From the NCBI RefSeq assembly GCF_000702505.1, contig NZ_JNIM01000001.1, positions 3,162,001-3,226,000 of the forward strand: a stretch of DNA of 64,000 bases. Direction: 5' to 3'. Source of the stretch: Thermogemmatispora carboxidivorans (GTDB taxonomy: Bacteria > Chloroflexota > Ktedonobacteria > Ktedonobacterales > Ktedonobacteraceae). Within the stretch, counting starts at the first letter, position 1. Every line of letters begins with the position of its first letter. Below, piece by piece: positions 25,962-34,893 of this stretch. Under the pieces are notes generated by a model, which worked only from the letters and a program-made list of their open reading frames with translations, was not told where the DNA came from and ran no database searches. The position numbers and the translations under genes are program-made.

Positions 25962-27493
25962 GCTTGCAGTCGCTCCTTGAGACAGGCAGAGGTCAGACGA
26001 TATTTCTGGGCCAGGGCCAGGGCATAGGCCAGGCCATCGGCTGGACGACGCAAGAGGTGAAATGTGCGGCGCGCCGGATCGCCCGGGTCAACTTCGGCCA
26101 CCATGCTCACCGTCTGCTGGCTGTAGGAAGCTAGCTCATCGAGAAAGGTCACCCAGACACCAAGGACATCGAGAGCGAGCAGGCGGCGCAGAAGCTGCTG
26201 CGAGAGAAAGAGGGCATCTTGCAGCGTCGTGGAAGTAAAGATCTCATTGAGAATGATGAGGCTGGCGGGAGTGGCCTGCTCCAGGATAGTACGCAGGCGG
26301 ACAAGGTCATCCTCCAGCTTGCCACGCAGGTTCTCAATCTGTTCCTCGCGTTCAAAATGGGTGAAGATGCGGTCGGGCAGAAAGAGGCGAGCGCTGCGAG
26401 CAGGCACAGGGCAGCCCAGAGAGGCCAGGTAGTAGAGCTGACCCACTGCGCGCGCAAAGGTGGTCTTTCCTCCCTGATTAGGACCGGTGACGATCAGCAT
26501 ACGCTCCCGCCCAGCGAGGGCAAAGCTATTGGAGACAACCTGGCCCCCCTCTCGTAGGAGGAGGTCGGCTAGTGCCAGGTCAAAACAGTCTTCGGCAGCC
26601 GATGCTTTTTCCTCCAGAGAGAGCTGAGGATAGCAGAAGGGTAGGCCACGCCGCCGGAAGGTGGCCAGGTATTCCAGATAGGCCAGATAGAACTGGATTT
26701 CGCGCTCAAAGCGCGCAATGGTCTCGTCGAGATACCGCTGATAGCGCAGACAGTAATCATCTAACTGAGCAAACACCGTGGGATAGAGACGGGCCACCCG
26801 TTCGAGAATCTGAGCCTCAACGTGATTCATCTCCTGCCAATCGATCAACTTGACACTGTAATCCTTAGCTGCCCCTTGTTTAAAGCGGGCAAAGGTTGCC
26901 CCAATCTCAGCGCTGTAGTCCTCTTCGCCGGCATAGAGCCGCACAGTAACAGCGTCGCCCTTGATGTGCAGGCAGTAATGGACCTGAGCCAGGGCCTCCA
27001 TGAGGGCCTCCGTCTCTTGCTGCAGGGCCAGAAAGGCGGGCGAGGTCAGGTAGCCCTGAAGATAGCTCAGGAAAGCCCGCAGGCCGCGTGACTCGATCGG
27101 AAGCTGTTCCAAACCCCGCGTCAAGGTGACCAGAGCCTGACAATAATGGTCAATGGCGTCGAGCCACCAGCGTTCTTGCTGATAACGGTAGTAGAGCTTC
27201 TCCGCCTGCTCCCGATAGCGGTGCATCGTACGCATGTGCTTCGAAAATTGATCGAGGAGGGCAAAAACCTCCGGCTTTTCGAGATCGCGCATGACCTCAT
27301 GGCGATAGGCGATGAGATCGAGATCGCGCAGAGGCGTGTAGAAGAAAGGCCTGAGACGGTAATCCGCTTTCGGGGTCGTGATCGACTCGATGATACGTTC
27401 AAGCTGAAGGTCGCTGAAACAGGGAGGCACCGGATTGGCCTCGGCCTGCTGACCTTGCTCGCTGTCAGCAAACAGGATACTGCGAAAAACCAT
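25958..27493 (-). CDS. MutS-family ATPase-domain protein, first of pair
   Basis: The 511 residues end in a MutS-type ATPase: Walker A TGPNQGGKTT near 336, Walker B SLIILNEIFTSTT, and the segment GVWVTFLDELASYS. The N-terminal half is helical and resembles the MutS lever/core; the mismatch-binding domain is missing. Both proteins of this pair are similar in length and layout. MutS-like genes are among the known targets of crcB fluoride riboswitches, and riboswitch C lies about 220 bases upstream. GGGAGG sits 14 bases before the ATG at 27493. What the ATPases act on under fluoride stress is unknown. Confidence 0.86.
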   Translation of the reverse strand: MVFRSILFADSEQGQQAEANPVPPCFSDLQLERIIESITTPKADYRLRPFFYTPLRDLDLIAYRHEVMRDLEKPEVFALLDQFSKHMRTMHRYREQAEKLYYRYQQERWWLDAIDHYCQALVTLTRGLEQLPIESRGLRAFLSYLQGYLTSPAFLALQQETEALMEALAQVHYCLHIKGDAVTVRLYAGEEDYSAEIGATFARFKQGAAKDYSVKLIDWQEMNHVEAQILERVARLYPTVFAQLDDYCLRYQRYLDETIARFEREIQFYLAYLEYLATFRRRGLPFCYPQLSLEEKASAAEDCFDLALADLLLREGGQVVSNSFALAGRERMLIVTGPNQGGKTTFARAVGQLYYLASLGCPVPARSARLFLPDRIFTHFEREEQIENLRGKLEDDLVRLRTILEQATPASLIILNEIFTSTTLQDALFLSQQLLRRLLALDVLGVWVTFLDELASYSQQTVSMVAEVDPGDPARRTFHLLRRPADGLAYALALAQKYRLTSACLKERLQA

Positions 27494-27716
27494 GTGTGAG
27501 ACAAGCCTCCCGTACAGATACTCAGGTGTCTCGATCTTCCGCCCTGATTAGGAGCAGAAGCTTCTCCGAGAGAAGAGGTAACGCCTTGGGGACGAGCTTA
27601 TCTTGCAGGGGCGCTAGCGTTGCTGGAACATAGGGAGAATTCGCCAGCGTCTGGTCCTGACGGCACGGCGCGCGGCAGACGAGGCAATTCTGGCAGGCAG
27701 AAAGCAGGTTTCGACA

Positions 27717-27877
27717 AAAATAGCTTCTACCCCTTAGCCAGCCACGCACTGGCACGCGCCAGCGCACCCAAGGCTGTGAGTAGAAGCCATCAGCCTCCTG
27801 GCCTGGCCACCCTGCCCCCTTCGACAGCAAGCGCAGGACAGCACCCAGCCAGTCAGCGGTAATGCGGGCCTCATCGC
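27717..27877 (-). ncRNA. Fluoride riboswitch (crcB motif) C, before MutS-like pair
   Basis: On the minus strand GCGATGAGGCCCGC (27877-27864) and GCTGATGGCTTCTAC (about 27793-27779) match the two conserved halves of the crcB aptamer. They are separated by about 70 bases instead of the usual 15 to 20, giving a greatly enlarged internal stem. The terminator pairs TAGCTTCTAC (27721-27730) with GTAGAAGCC (27780-27788) and ends in five T. The first MutS-like gene starts about 220 bases further on. Confidence 0.85.
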
Positions 27878-27927
27878 TATGTAGTTGTTGTCTAGCCTCC
27901 TCGTGTTGAGAGGCCGCATCTCTTTTC

Positions 27928-27957
27928 AGTATAGCCATGTACTTCGAGAGGCGTCAA
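27928..27957 (-). promoter_or_regulatory. Promoter for riboswitch C transcript
   Basis: On the minus strand TTGACG (27957-27952) and TATACT (27933-27928) are 18 bases apart. Transcription would begin near 27921, about 45 bases before the aptamer. Confidence 0.6.
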
Positions 27958-28165
27958 GCCAGGTCTACGCTAGCTTAGCGGTGGCAGCTTCCCCATCGGG
28001 TAGCTCCTCAGTCGTTTTTGCCCTAGAGATCAACAGGAAGAAGGCGTCCCAGCAGCCAGCAAGGTAGTGAGTAGTGACGACGCAGCTAAGCCGCTCCCCG
28101 GGAGAGCATCGCCCTCATCCGCCTCTGTCTGCTCTCTCTCGCCGAGGGCCGCCGAGCTATTCTAC

Positions 28166-28194
28166 TTGCTTGCTGTGCCTCAGCATGCTATCAT
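28166..28194 (+). promoter_or_regulatory. Promoter for methyltransferase copy 1
   Basis: TTGCTT (28166-28171) and TATCAT (28189-28194) are separated by 17 bases and lie about 75 bases before the start codon at 28270. Confidence 0.5.
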
Positions 28195-28269
28195 GGGAAA
28201 TATCTGCCGAAAAAATGCGCTGTTGCCGTCAGAGAGTCTGCGAGCCGGCCTTGAGGAGGTAAAGCACAG

Positions 28270-29181
28270 ATGATGAGCAAGCCCGACGAGGGTATCCCAC
28301 CTTCAACCTACGTCATCGATCCAGAGCAGGCAGCCGAGCTGGCACGCCTGATGCAACAGGAGCGGGTGGTGACCGAAGGGATGGGAGGTCTCTTCCCCGA
28401 AGGACAGGAGTTCCCCGAAGATGGGCGGGTGCTGGATCTGGCGTGTGGCCCCGGCGGTTGGGCGCTGGAACTGGCGTTCGCTTATCCCCAGCTGAGTGTC
28501 TACGGCGTCGACATCAGCGCTTCCATTATCGAGTACGCCCGGGCGCAAGCCCAGTCGCGCCGCCTGGAGAATGTGCACTTCCGCGTGATGAATATTCTGC
28601 AGCCGCTGGCTTTCCCCGATGGCTTCTTTGACCTGATCAACGCGCGCTTCATCGCCTGGTTTATGACGCCAGCAGCCTGGCCCCGCTTGCTGGCAGAATG
28701 TCGGCGGCTGCTCAAGCCCGGCGGGGTGCTGCGCCTGACCGAGGGGGAGCCACCGCTGACGACCAGCGCCGCCTTTGAAGCCCTGATGGACCTGGCGACT
28801 CGCGCGCTCCAGCGGGCCGGCCAGAGCTTCTCACCAGATGGACGCCATGTCGGCATCACGCCCATGCTGCCCCGCCTGCTGCGCCAGGCCGGCTTTGAAG
28901 AGGTGCGCCTGCACGCCAGCGCCATCGAATGGTCGAGCGGTACCCCAGCCCATTACGGCTTCTTCAAGGACTTCTTGATCGCCTTTGAGATCGGGCGTCC
29001 CTTCTCGATCAAGCTGGGGCTGGCTACCCTGGAGGAGCTGGATCGGCTAACCCAGCAGGCCGTGGCCGAGATGCAGCAAGATGAGTTCTGCGCCGTGAGC
29101 CTGCTGCTGACCGCCTGGGGCCGCCGTCCCCTCACAGAGCCAGCTCCAACCTCAGCATCAGCTAGCCAGCACGAGGGATAG
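28270..29181 (+). CDS. Class I SAM-dependent methyltransferase, paralogue 1
   Basis: The 303-residue protein has the Rossmann SAM-binding motif VLDLACGPGGWALELA (motif I), VYGVDISASIIEYA (motif II), FPDGFFDLINARF and the post-motif LLKPGGVLRLTE. It belongs to a family with four more copies in this window, all sharing a 20-residue front segment with ELARLMQQ and a C-terminal half with LPRLLRQAGFEEVRLHA. The substrate is unknown; related proteins methylate small molecules such as quinones or natural products. AGGAGG lies ten bases before the ATG. It is transcribed alone from a promoter at 28166-28194. Confidence 0.87.
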   Translation: MMSKPDEGIPPSTYVIDPEQAAELARLMQQERVVTEGMGGLFPEGQEFPEDGRVLDLACGPGGWALELAFAYPQLSVYGVDISASIIEYARAQAQSRRLENVHFRVMNILQPLAFPDGFFDLINARFIAWFMTPAAWPRLLAECRRLLKPGGVLRLTEGEPPLTTSAAFEALMDLATRALQRAGQSFSPDGRHVGITPMLPRLLRQAGFEEVRLHASAIEWSSGTPAHYGFFKDFLIAFEIGRPFSIKLGLATLEELDRLTQQAVAEMQQDEFCAVSLLLTAWGRRPLTEPAPTSASASQHEG

Positions 29182-29286
29182 GCCGGCTGAGAGCAGTCCC
29201 ACAGTCGCATCCAGTGCTCACCCCGGCCCCGGCATTCTCCGCGGCTGGCCAGGCGAGACCAAGCCCGGAAGGACCACAGCCTCATT

Positions 29287-31110
29287 CTAGCGTGGCCCGG
29301 CCTTGTAGCCGAAATCGGGAATGGCCTGCCAGCGCGCGCGCAGGGTATGGGCCGCCAGCTTGGGCCGCCGCTCACGGGTAAAGATCCCCTTGCGATTGCC
29401 CTGCACGCGCGTGATGCCCTGCTCCGTCTGGAAATCGGCGAAGTTCCAGACATGCTCACCGATAACGGCGGGGCAGGCATCCAAGACCTCATGATAGATC
29501 TGCAACAGCGCCGCCTGGTACTCTTCCGAGAACATGGTCGGCGGCTCGTCATGCATGCCGGCAATGGCATCGGCTCCGTACTCGCTTATGAGAATCGGCT
29601 TGCCCGGCAGACGCTTCATCCACTCCTCCAGCTCGGCCCGCAACAAGGCTCGCGCTGCCTGGAGGCGTCCCCCGTGGACGTACCAGCCATAGTAGCGGTT
29701 CAGGGCAATGACGTCGAGCAGGTCAGCCACGGTATCACTGGCCGGCGTGGCCCACATCTGCAAGGCAATGGTCAGCGGACGGCGCTGCGGATCAAGCTGA
29801 CGCGCCAGACGCAGCAGCGGCTCAAAGTAGGCCCGCGCCCCCTCCTCTTCAGTGGCCGGTTCGTTGGCCACCGACCACATGACAACGCAAGCATGGTTTT
29901 TGTCGCGGGCGATCAGTTCGCGCAGGGCCTGCTCATGCTGTGCCGCCGTTGTCAGCTCTCGCCAGGTCTGGCGCCGCGCGCTAGCCGGGCCAGAACCAAG
30001 GTTGAGGTGAAGGCCTACCGCTGGCACCTCATCGATGACGACCAGGCCCAGACGGTCGGCCAGCCGCATCAGCTCCTCGGCATAGGGATAGTGCGAGGTG
30101 CGGAAGGAATTGGCCCCAAGCCAGCGCAAGAGCTGCAGATCTTTGACGCAAACGACCTCGTCGAAGCCACGCCCGTGAATCGGGAAATCTTCATGCTTGC
30201 CGCAGCCCTTGAAATAAAAAGGCTTGCCGTTGAGCAGGAACTGCCCTTCCTCGACGGTCACCGTGCGCACTCCAAACGGCTCCTCGTAGCTGTCCAGAGG
30301 CTCGCCACCCCCGTCAGGGTCCCAGAGTTCGACCAGGCAGCTGTAGAGGTAGGGCCGACCTGGCTCCCACAGCTGCACATCGTTGATGCGTAGCTGACCT
30401 GCAGTCCCTTGACCACTGGCCACCGTCCGGCCCCCGGCATCCAGCAGCCTCACACGCACAGCGACCTCCTCGCGCCCGGCTCCATCGACGACCACGCGGT
30501 AGGTGACCAGGCCATCGGCCCTGTCGAGGGCGCTGGTGAGTACAATATCGCGGATGTAGGTGGCGGGCGTCGTGTAGAGACGGACCGGGCGATGGATGCC
30601 GGCGTAGTTGAAGAAGTCGAAGTTGGGGATGTTCGTGACCAGTTGGCTGCCGTCAGGGAGCTGCTCCTCGCGATAGTGGGCAACGGGCAGGGTGCTGTAG
30701 TCAAGAGTGGTGTCAACCAGGACGGTCAGGCGGTTCTTGCCCGGCTGAGCGAGGGCGTTGATCTCGGCTTCGAAGGGCGTAAAGCCACCGCGATGGGCGA
30801 CCAGCGGCTGCCCGTTGAGGTAGACCTGCGCGGTGTGGGCTACCGCGCCAAAGCGCAAGACCAGGCGCCGCTCCAGCAGACGGCGGGGAATGATCAGCTC
30901 GCGCTCGTACCAGATGCGCCCAACGTGCTCGCGATCGCCGGCTGCGGTGCTCAGTTCGTTAAAGGAGGCCGGCACCGGCATGGGCACACTCTCGCGCAGG
31001 GGCCGCTCATACCAGCGCTCGGCCAACCCCTGACCTGGGTCATGACGAAACTGCCAGATGCCGTTGAGATCAAAGACCTCCCGCGTGACGGTCATCATGG
31101 GATAGAGCAT
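29287..31110 (-). CDS. uidA: Beta-glucuronidase, GH2
   Basis: The 607 residues are the normal length for GusA: a jelly-roll sugar-binding domain (about 1-185), an immunoglobulin-like domain (to about 280) and a TIM barrel. The acid/base Glu is in SVANEPATEEE near 413, the nucleophile in ILISEYGAD near 506, and the NRKGIFTR segment near 570 holds the Asn-X-Lys pair that recognises the glucuronate carboxylate. That last motif favours beta-glucuronidase over beta-galactosidase. No signal peptide is seen. The enzyme fits breakdown of plant glucuronoside or glucuronoxylan fragments. It lies 149 bases downstream of methyltransferase paralogue 2 on the same strand. Confidence 0.9.
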   Translation of the reverse strand: MLYPMMTVTREVFDLNGIWQFRHDPGQGLAERWYERPLRESVPMPVPASFNELSTAAGDREHVGRIWYERELIIPRRLLERRLVLRFGAVAHTAQVYLNGQPLVAHRGGFTPFEAEINALAQPGKNRLTVLVDTTLDYSTLPVAHYREEQLPDGSQLVTNIPNFDFFNYAGIHRPVRLYTTPATYIRDIVLTSALDRADGLVTYRVVVDGAGREEVAVRVRLLDAGGRTVASGQGTAGQLRINDVQLWEPGRPYLYSCLVELWDPDGGGEPLDSYEEPFGVRTVTVEEGQFLLNGKPFYFKGCGKHEDFPIHGRGFDEVVCVKDLQLLRWLGANSFRTSHYPYAEELMRLADRLGLVVIDEVPAVGLHLNLGSGPASARRQTWRELTTAAQHEQALRELIARDKNHACVVMWSVANEPATEEEGARAYFEPLLRLARQLDPQRRPLTIALQMWATPASDTVADLLDVIALNRYYGWYVHGGRLQAARALLRAELEEWMKRLPGKPILISEYGADAIAGMHDEPPTMFSEEYQAALLQIYHEVLDACPAVIGEHVWNFADFQTEQGITRVQGNRKGIFTRERRPKLAAHTLRARWQAIPDFGYKAGPR

Positions 31111-31201
31111 CGCGCGCTTTCCTCTCCTTCCCCTCAGCTGCTGCTCCTGCTACTCATGACCGGGACGATCCTGCCTGCTCGCTGCTTCCCTCTCTATTGT
31201 A

Positions 31202-31240
31202 GCCCCAGAGCAGCCCCAGCCCCAGCCGCAGTCGCAGTCG
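31202..31240 (-). repeat. Hexanucleotide repeat upstream of beta-glucuronidase
   Basis: On the plus strand units CCCCAG, CCCCAG, CCGCAG and TCGCAG follow one another with one shortened unit. The array lies 90 to 130 bases upstream of the minus-strand start at 31110, between two genes read in the same direction. Confidence 0.5.
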
Positions 31241-31259
31241 GCCAGTACATCAGGTTCGT

Positions 31260-32138
31260 TCAGGCTTCCCCCTCCTCTGGCTTGCGTCCCCAGACGGTGA
31301 GGAAATTCCAGACGGCGCAGAACTCTTCCTGCTGCATTTCAGCGACCACCTGCTGGTAGAGGCGCGCCAGCTCTTCACGGGTGGCCACGCCCGCGCGCAC
31401 CATGAATGGCTGAATGAGGTCCAGAAAGACCAGGTAGTCCTTGAAGAAAGGATAGTGATAGGGGGTATCCGCCGACCACTCGATGGCACAGGGACGCAGG
31501 CGTACATCGACAAAGCCGGCCCGGCGTACCAGACGCGGCAGGACGGGCGTGATGCCGAAGTGGCGTCCGTCGGGCGAAAAGCTGAGCCCCGCGCGCTTCA
31601 TGGCCAGCGCCCCCAGGGCAGCAAAGTGCTCAAAGGCCGGGCTGGTCGTCAGCACCGGCTCCATCTCGGTCAGGCGGACGATTCCACCAGGCTTGAGCAG
31701 GCGCCGGCACTCCGCCAGCAGCCGGGGCCAAGCCTCGGGTCGCATGAAGCCGCACATCAGGCGTCCGTTGACCAGATCGAAGGAGGAGTCGGGGAAAGCG
31801 AGCGGCTCCATGACATTCATAACGCGAAAGTGAACATTCTCCAGGCGACGCGACCAGGCTTGCGCGTTGGCGTACTCGACAATCGGGGGACTGATGTCAA
31901 CTCCAATGACCTCAGCGTGCGGATAGGCAAAAGCAACCTCCAGGGTCCAGCCCCCAGGGCCACAGGCCAGATCGAGCAGGTGCCCATCTTCGGGCAGCTG
32001 CAGCCCTTCGGGGAAGAGTCCCCCCAAAGCCTCCGTTAAGATGCGATCCTGCTGCATGAGGCGCGCCAGCTCGGCGGCCTGCTCCGAGTCGATGACGTAG
32101 GTGTTCTGGCCCGGCTGCGCCTCATTGCGCTCATCCAT
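31260..32138 (-). CDS. Class I SAM-dependent methyltransferase, paralogue 2
   Basis: The 292-residue protein shares the family layout: ELARLMQQDRILTEALGG, motif I LLDLACGPGGWTLEVA, EVIGVDISPPIVEYA, FPDSSFDLVNGRL and LLKPGGIVRLTE. The ATG at 32138 is chosen because AAGGAGGGAG lies just upstream; 13 extra codons before it have no ribosome site. It differs more from the other copies than the tandem ones do, for instance in the C-terminal RPCAIEWSADTPYHY block. It is divergent from the sensor kinase at 32558 and precedes the beta-glucuronidase. Confidence 0.86.
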   Translation of the reverse strand: MDERNEAQPGQNTYVIDSEQAAELARLMQQDRILTEALGGLFPEGLQLPEDGHLLDLACGPGGWTLEVAFAYPHAEVIGVDISPPIVEYANAQAWSRRLENVHFRVMNVMEPLAFPDSSFDLVNGRLMCGFMRPEAWPRLLAECRRLLKPGGIVRLTEMEPVLTTSPAFEHFAALGALAMKRAGLSFSPDGRHFGITPVLPRLVRRAGFVDVRLRPCAIEWSADTPYHYPFFKDYLVFLDLIQPFMVRAGVATREELARLYQQVVAEMQQEEFCAVWNFLTVWGRKPEEGEA

Positions 32139-32557
32139 GCGCTCCCTCCTTCTTCTCATCTCAGTCGACTGGCCCACGATCAGCCAACTGGTGTGCGCGC
32201 ATTGTGCTGTCGCGCCTTACGAGCATGGTACCATACCTGTAACAAGGGCGCAAGCCTATTTCAATCTACAGATGCAAGGACAGGAGATAGACGGCTTCCG
32301 AGGACAAAAGGTCTACCCGGCGGCGCGACGACAGCGAGCGCCAGCGAGGCTGTGATGCCTTTGTGAGGGCGAAAGCACCGGGCGTGATAAAGTGGTGATT
32401 CTCTCTCTGCTAGAATGAAGGAAATCCGCTCTGGAGAGGAGAGGATCGGAGCATACTGGGCTGCTTGCTCGACTGGCAGAGGCGCGCCTCCCGCCCTCTG
32501 AGCAGAGGGGCAGAGCGCCCAGCCGGGAAGGGAGTCAGGAGAGGGAGAGGAGCCGCT
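32139..32557. promoter_or_regulatory. Divergent intergenic region
   Basis: This 419-base gap separates paralogue 2 (minus) from the histidine kinase (plus). It holds a perfect 10-bp palindrome ATGGTACCAT at 32225-32234, on the methyltransferase side, and a TAGAAT -10-like box at 32411-32416 on the kinase side without a clear -35. No gene is seen. Confidence 0.4.
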
Positions 32558-33997
32558 ATGAGCTATCGCGATCGCTCTTTGTTTGCCAATGAAGCCACGC
32601 AGGCGGAGCGGGGCACGGCTCTGCAGAGAGAGCTGCTGACCCTGCTGCCAGCCCTGACAACGGCGCCGCCGGCGGAGGTAGCCGCGGCCTTGCTGCAGGC
32701 GCTGCGTGAGACAACAGCCGCCGAACACGGCGCCTTCTTCTTACACTGGGAAGCCTCCCACCCAGCAACAGAGGTCCCGCGACAGGTGGAGAGGCTGCAG
32801 CTGCTGGCCGCGCAGCGCCTCGACGAGGAACAGGCCCGGGCCCTCGTCAGCGTGGCCGGCTCCGGCAGTCCCCTTACGACAGCCAGCTCCGACGCCGGCG
32901 CCTTGCCCCTGCGCCGGAGCCAGGTGCAGACTGCCGAGGCCGTCTGGCTGCTGCTGAGTCTGCCGCTCGTGCCATCGCGCACAGAGACAGGAAGAGGCCC
33001 CACTCTGGCCAGGCCAGCCCTGGTGGTGCTGCTGGGACGCGGCGGCCAGCCAGCCTCGTTGGCAGACTGGCTGGCAGAGAGCACGGCGATTGTCACCACC
33101 AATCAGCAACTGCTGGCCGCGCTGCTGCGCCAGGCGTTGCTCACGGAGCTGCTGGCCGGAGCCGGAGCTGGTCAGGGACCGCCTGCCTCAGCGAGCCTGG
33201 CCACGCCGATTGGCCCTCAAAGCGAGCTGCTGGCGACGCTCAGCCATGAGCTGCGCAGCCCTCTGGCGGTGATTCGGGCTGCTGTCTCCACTCTGCTGCG
33301 CCACGAGCGCCGCCTCCCTCTGGCCGAGCGTCGCCTACTCCTGGAGAGCGCCCAGACGGCTGGCGAGCACTTGATCCAGCTCTGCGATCGCTTTCTGGAG
33401 TTGAGCGAGCTGGAGGCCGGGCTGCTACACCTGGAGCCGACCGCCGTCGACCCGCTCAGCGTGGTGCATGAGGCCCTGCTGGCCGCTGAGCAGCGCTTGC
33501 CCCCCGAGCAGGCGAACGCCTTTTCTTTCCAGGTGATGCCGCTCGATGCCAGCGGCTCACCAACAGAGGGCGTTCCCCTGGTGTTGGCCGACCGCCGCCG
33601 TCTGCGCGAGATCCTTGATCATCTGCTGGAGAACGCTGTCCGCTTCTCGCCCGAGGGGGGCGAGATCCGCGTAATCCTGCGTCCGCAGGCCATCCCTGCG
33701 ACTGGAGAGGCGCAGCCCGCACCGGCGGTGGAGATCTGCGTCAGTGACCAGGGGCGGGGCATTCCTCCGGAGCAGCTTCCGCAGATTTTCCAGCGCTTCT
33801 ATCGCGGCGATAGCGGCCTGGCGCGCCAGACCGGCGGCCTGGGGCTGGGTCTGGCGCTCTGCAGATATCTGGCCGAGCTGCAGGGCGGCCAGATCTGGGC
33901 CGAGAGCGAGTCGGGACAGGGCAGTACCTTCCATCTGCTCCTGCCGGCCCTCACCGGCCCTCAGCCTCAGCCCCTGACTTCAAGCCGGTTGGTTTGA
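32558..33997 (+). CDS. Sensor histidine kinase, soluble
   Basis: The 479-residue kinase has no clear membrane helix. An N-terminal GAF-like region (about 15-205) precedes a HisKA domain with the phospho-acceptor in TLSHELRSPLAVIRA near 230, and a HATPase domain with N box ENAVRFSPEGGEIRV, G1 DQGRGIPPEQLPQIF and G2 GGLGLGLALC. The ATG at 32558 is supported by GAGGGAGAGGAG. The response regulator gene begins 40 bases after its stop, so the two form a cognate pair. Because the sensor part is cytoplasmic, it probably senses an internal signal. Confidence 0.9.
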   Translation: MSYRDRSLFANEATQAERGTALQRELLTLLPALTTAPPAEVAAALLQALRETTAAEHGAFFLHWEASHPATEVPRQVERLQLLAAQRLDEEQARALVSVAGSGSPLTTASSDAGALPLRRSQVQTAEAVWLLLSLPLVPSRTETGRGPTLARPALVVLLGRGGQPASLADWLAESTAIVTTNQQLLAALLRQALLTELLAGAGAGQGPPASASLATPIGPQSELLATLSHELRSPLAVIRAAVSTLLRHERRLPLAERRLLLESAQTAGEHLIQLCDRFLELSELEAGLLHLEPTAVDPLSVVHEALLAAEQRLPPEQANAFSFQVMPLDASGSPTEGVPLVLADRRRLREILDHLLENAVRFSPEGGEIRVILRPQAIPATGEAQPAPAVEICVSDQGRGIPPEQLPQIFQRFYRGDSGLARQTGGLGLGLALCRYLAELQGGQIWAESESGQGSTFHLLLPALTGPQPQPLTSSRLV

Positions 33998-34037
33998 TCC
34001 GACAACAACGCGCTCATAAGAGGAGGATGACCGGAGC

Positions 34038-34757
34038 ATGGTGCGTAAGATAACAATCTTGTGCGTTGACGACGATCCCCATCTCTTGCGCCTGGTCTCG
34101 CGCAATCTGGAGCTGGAAGGCTACGCCATCCTGACCGCCAGCGACGGCGAGCAGGCCCTGACTGTCTTCAAGGAGCAGCAGCCGGACCTGATCCTGCTCG
34201 ATGTGATGATGCCCCGCCTGGATGGCTTCAGCGTCTGCCAGCGCGTGCGCGAGTATTCCGGCGTGCCCATCATTCTGCTAACGGCCCGCGGCCAGGATCA
34301 GGATAAGGTGCGCGGCCTGGACCTGGGCGCCGACGATTACCTGACGAAACCTTTTAGCATCGAGGAGCTGCTGGCCCGCGTGCGCGCCGTGCTGCGCCGC
34401 GCCCAGTTCAGCAGCGGCGAGCGCGTCAGCGGCCTGCGTTCGATTATCGCGCTCGGCGATTTGATTATCGACGATACGCGCCATGTGGTGACGCGCGCCG
34501 GGCGCGAGATCGCGCTGACGCCGACCGAGTATCGGCTGCTGGCCTACCTGGCCCAGCACGCCGGACGAGTAGTGACCCAGGACCTGCTCTTAGAGCGCGT
34601 TTGGGGGGCGGAGTATGTCGGCGAGAGCCATATGCTGCAGGTCAATATCAATCGTCTGCGGCGCAAGCTGGAAGATGACCCGGCTCACCCGCGCTATATC
34701 CGTACAAAAGTCGGCGTTGGCTACATGCTGGTCGCTCCCGACGACCTCGCTTCGTAA
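34038..34757 (+). CDS. OmpR/PhoB-family response regulator
   Basis: The 239 residues comprise a receiver domain (1-120) with acidic pocket DDD at 11-13, phospho-acceptor Asp55 in LILLDVMMPRLDGF, Thr in ILLTARG and Lys in YLTKPF, then a winged-helix DNA-binding domain (about 135-235) with LTPTEYRLLAYLAQHAGRVV and RRKLEDDP. It is the partner of the kinase just upstream. AGGAGG lies upstream of the ATG at 34038. Its target genes cannot be told from the sequence. Confidence 0.94.
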   Translation: MVRKITILCVDDDPHLLRLVSRNLELEGYAILTASDGEQALTVFKEQQPDLILLDVMMPRLDGFSVCQRVREYSGVPIILLTARGQDQDKVRGLDLGADDYLTKPFSIEELLARVRAVLRRAQFSSGERVSGLRSIIALGDLIIDDTRHVVTRAGREIALTPTEYRLLAYLAQHAGRVVTQDLLLERVWGAEYVGESHMLQVNINRLRRKLEDDPAHPRYIRTKVGVGYMLVAPDDLAS

Positions 34758-34810
34758 CGTACGCCAGCCTCAACACTGGCCGTAGCCGGGCCGGAGAAGA
34801 CAAAAAGAGA

Positions 34811-34836
34811 GAGCCAGGCGCGATCGCACCTGGCTC
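34811..34836. terminator. Bidirectional terminator hairpin
   Basis: GAGCCAGG pairs with CCTGGCTC around a ten-base loop, between the convergent response-regulator and DoxX genes. A short CTTT follows on the plus strand and an A-rich stretch (CAAAAAGAGA) precedes it, giving a T-rich tail on the minus strand. Confidence 0.6.
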
Positions 34837-34893
34837 CTTTGCTGCAGCATCGCTATATGTGAGCGCGGCTGCGCTGCCCATTATTGACTCCGA

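Noticed and set aside
23958..27877. The repeated GCTTCTAC/GTAGAAGC elements as miniature transposons
   Set aside because: Two conserved aptamer halves, promoters and T-tailed terminators fit the crcB fluoride riboswitch far better, and there are no target-site duplications.
27522..27938. 138-codon minus-strand frame over riboswitch C
   Set aside because: It spans the aptamer and terminator stems and shows no protein-like composition.
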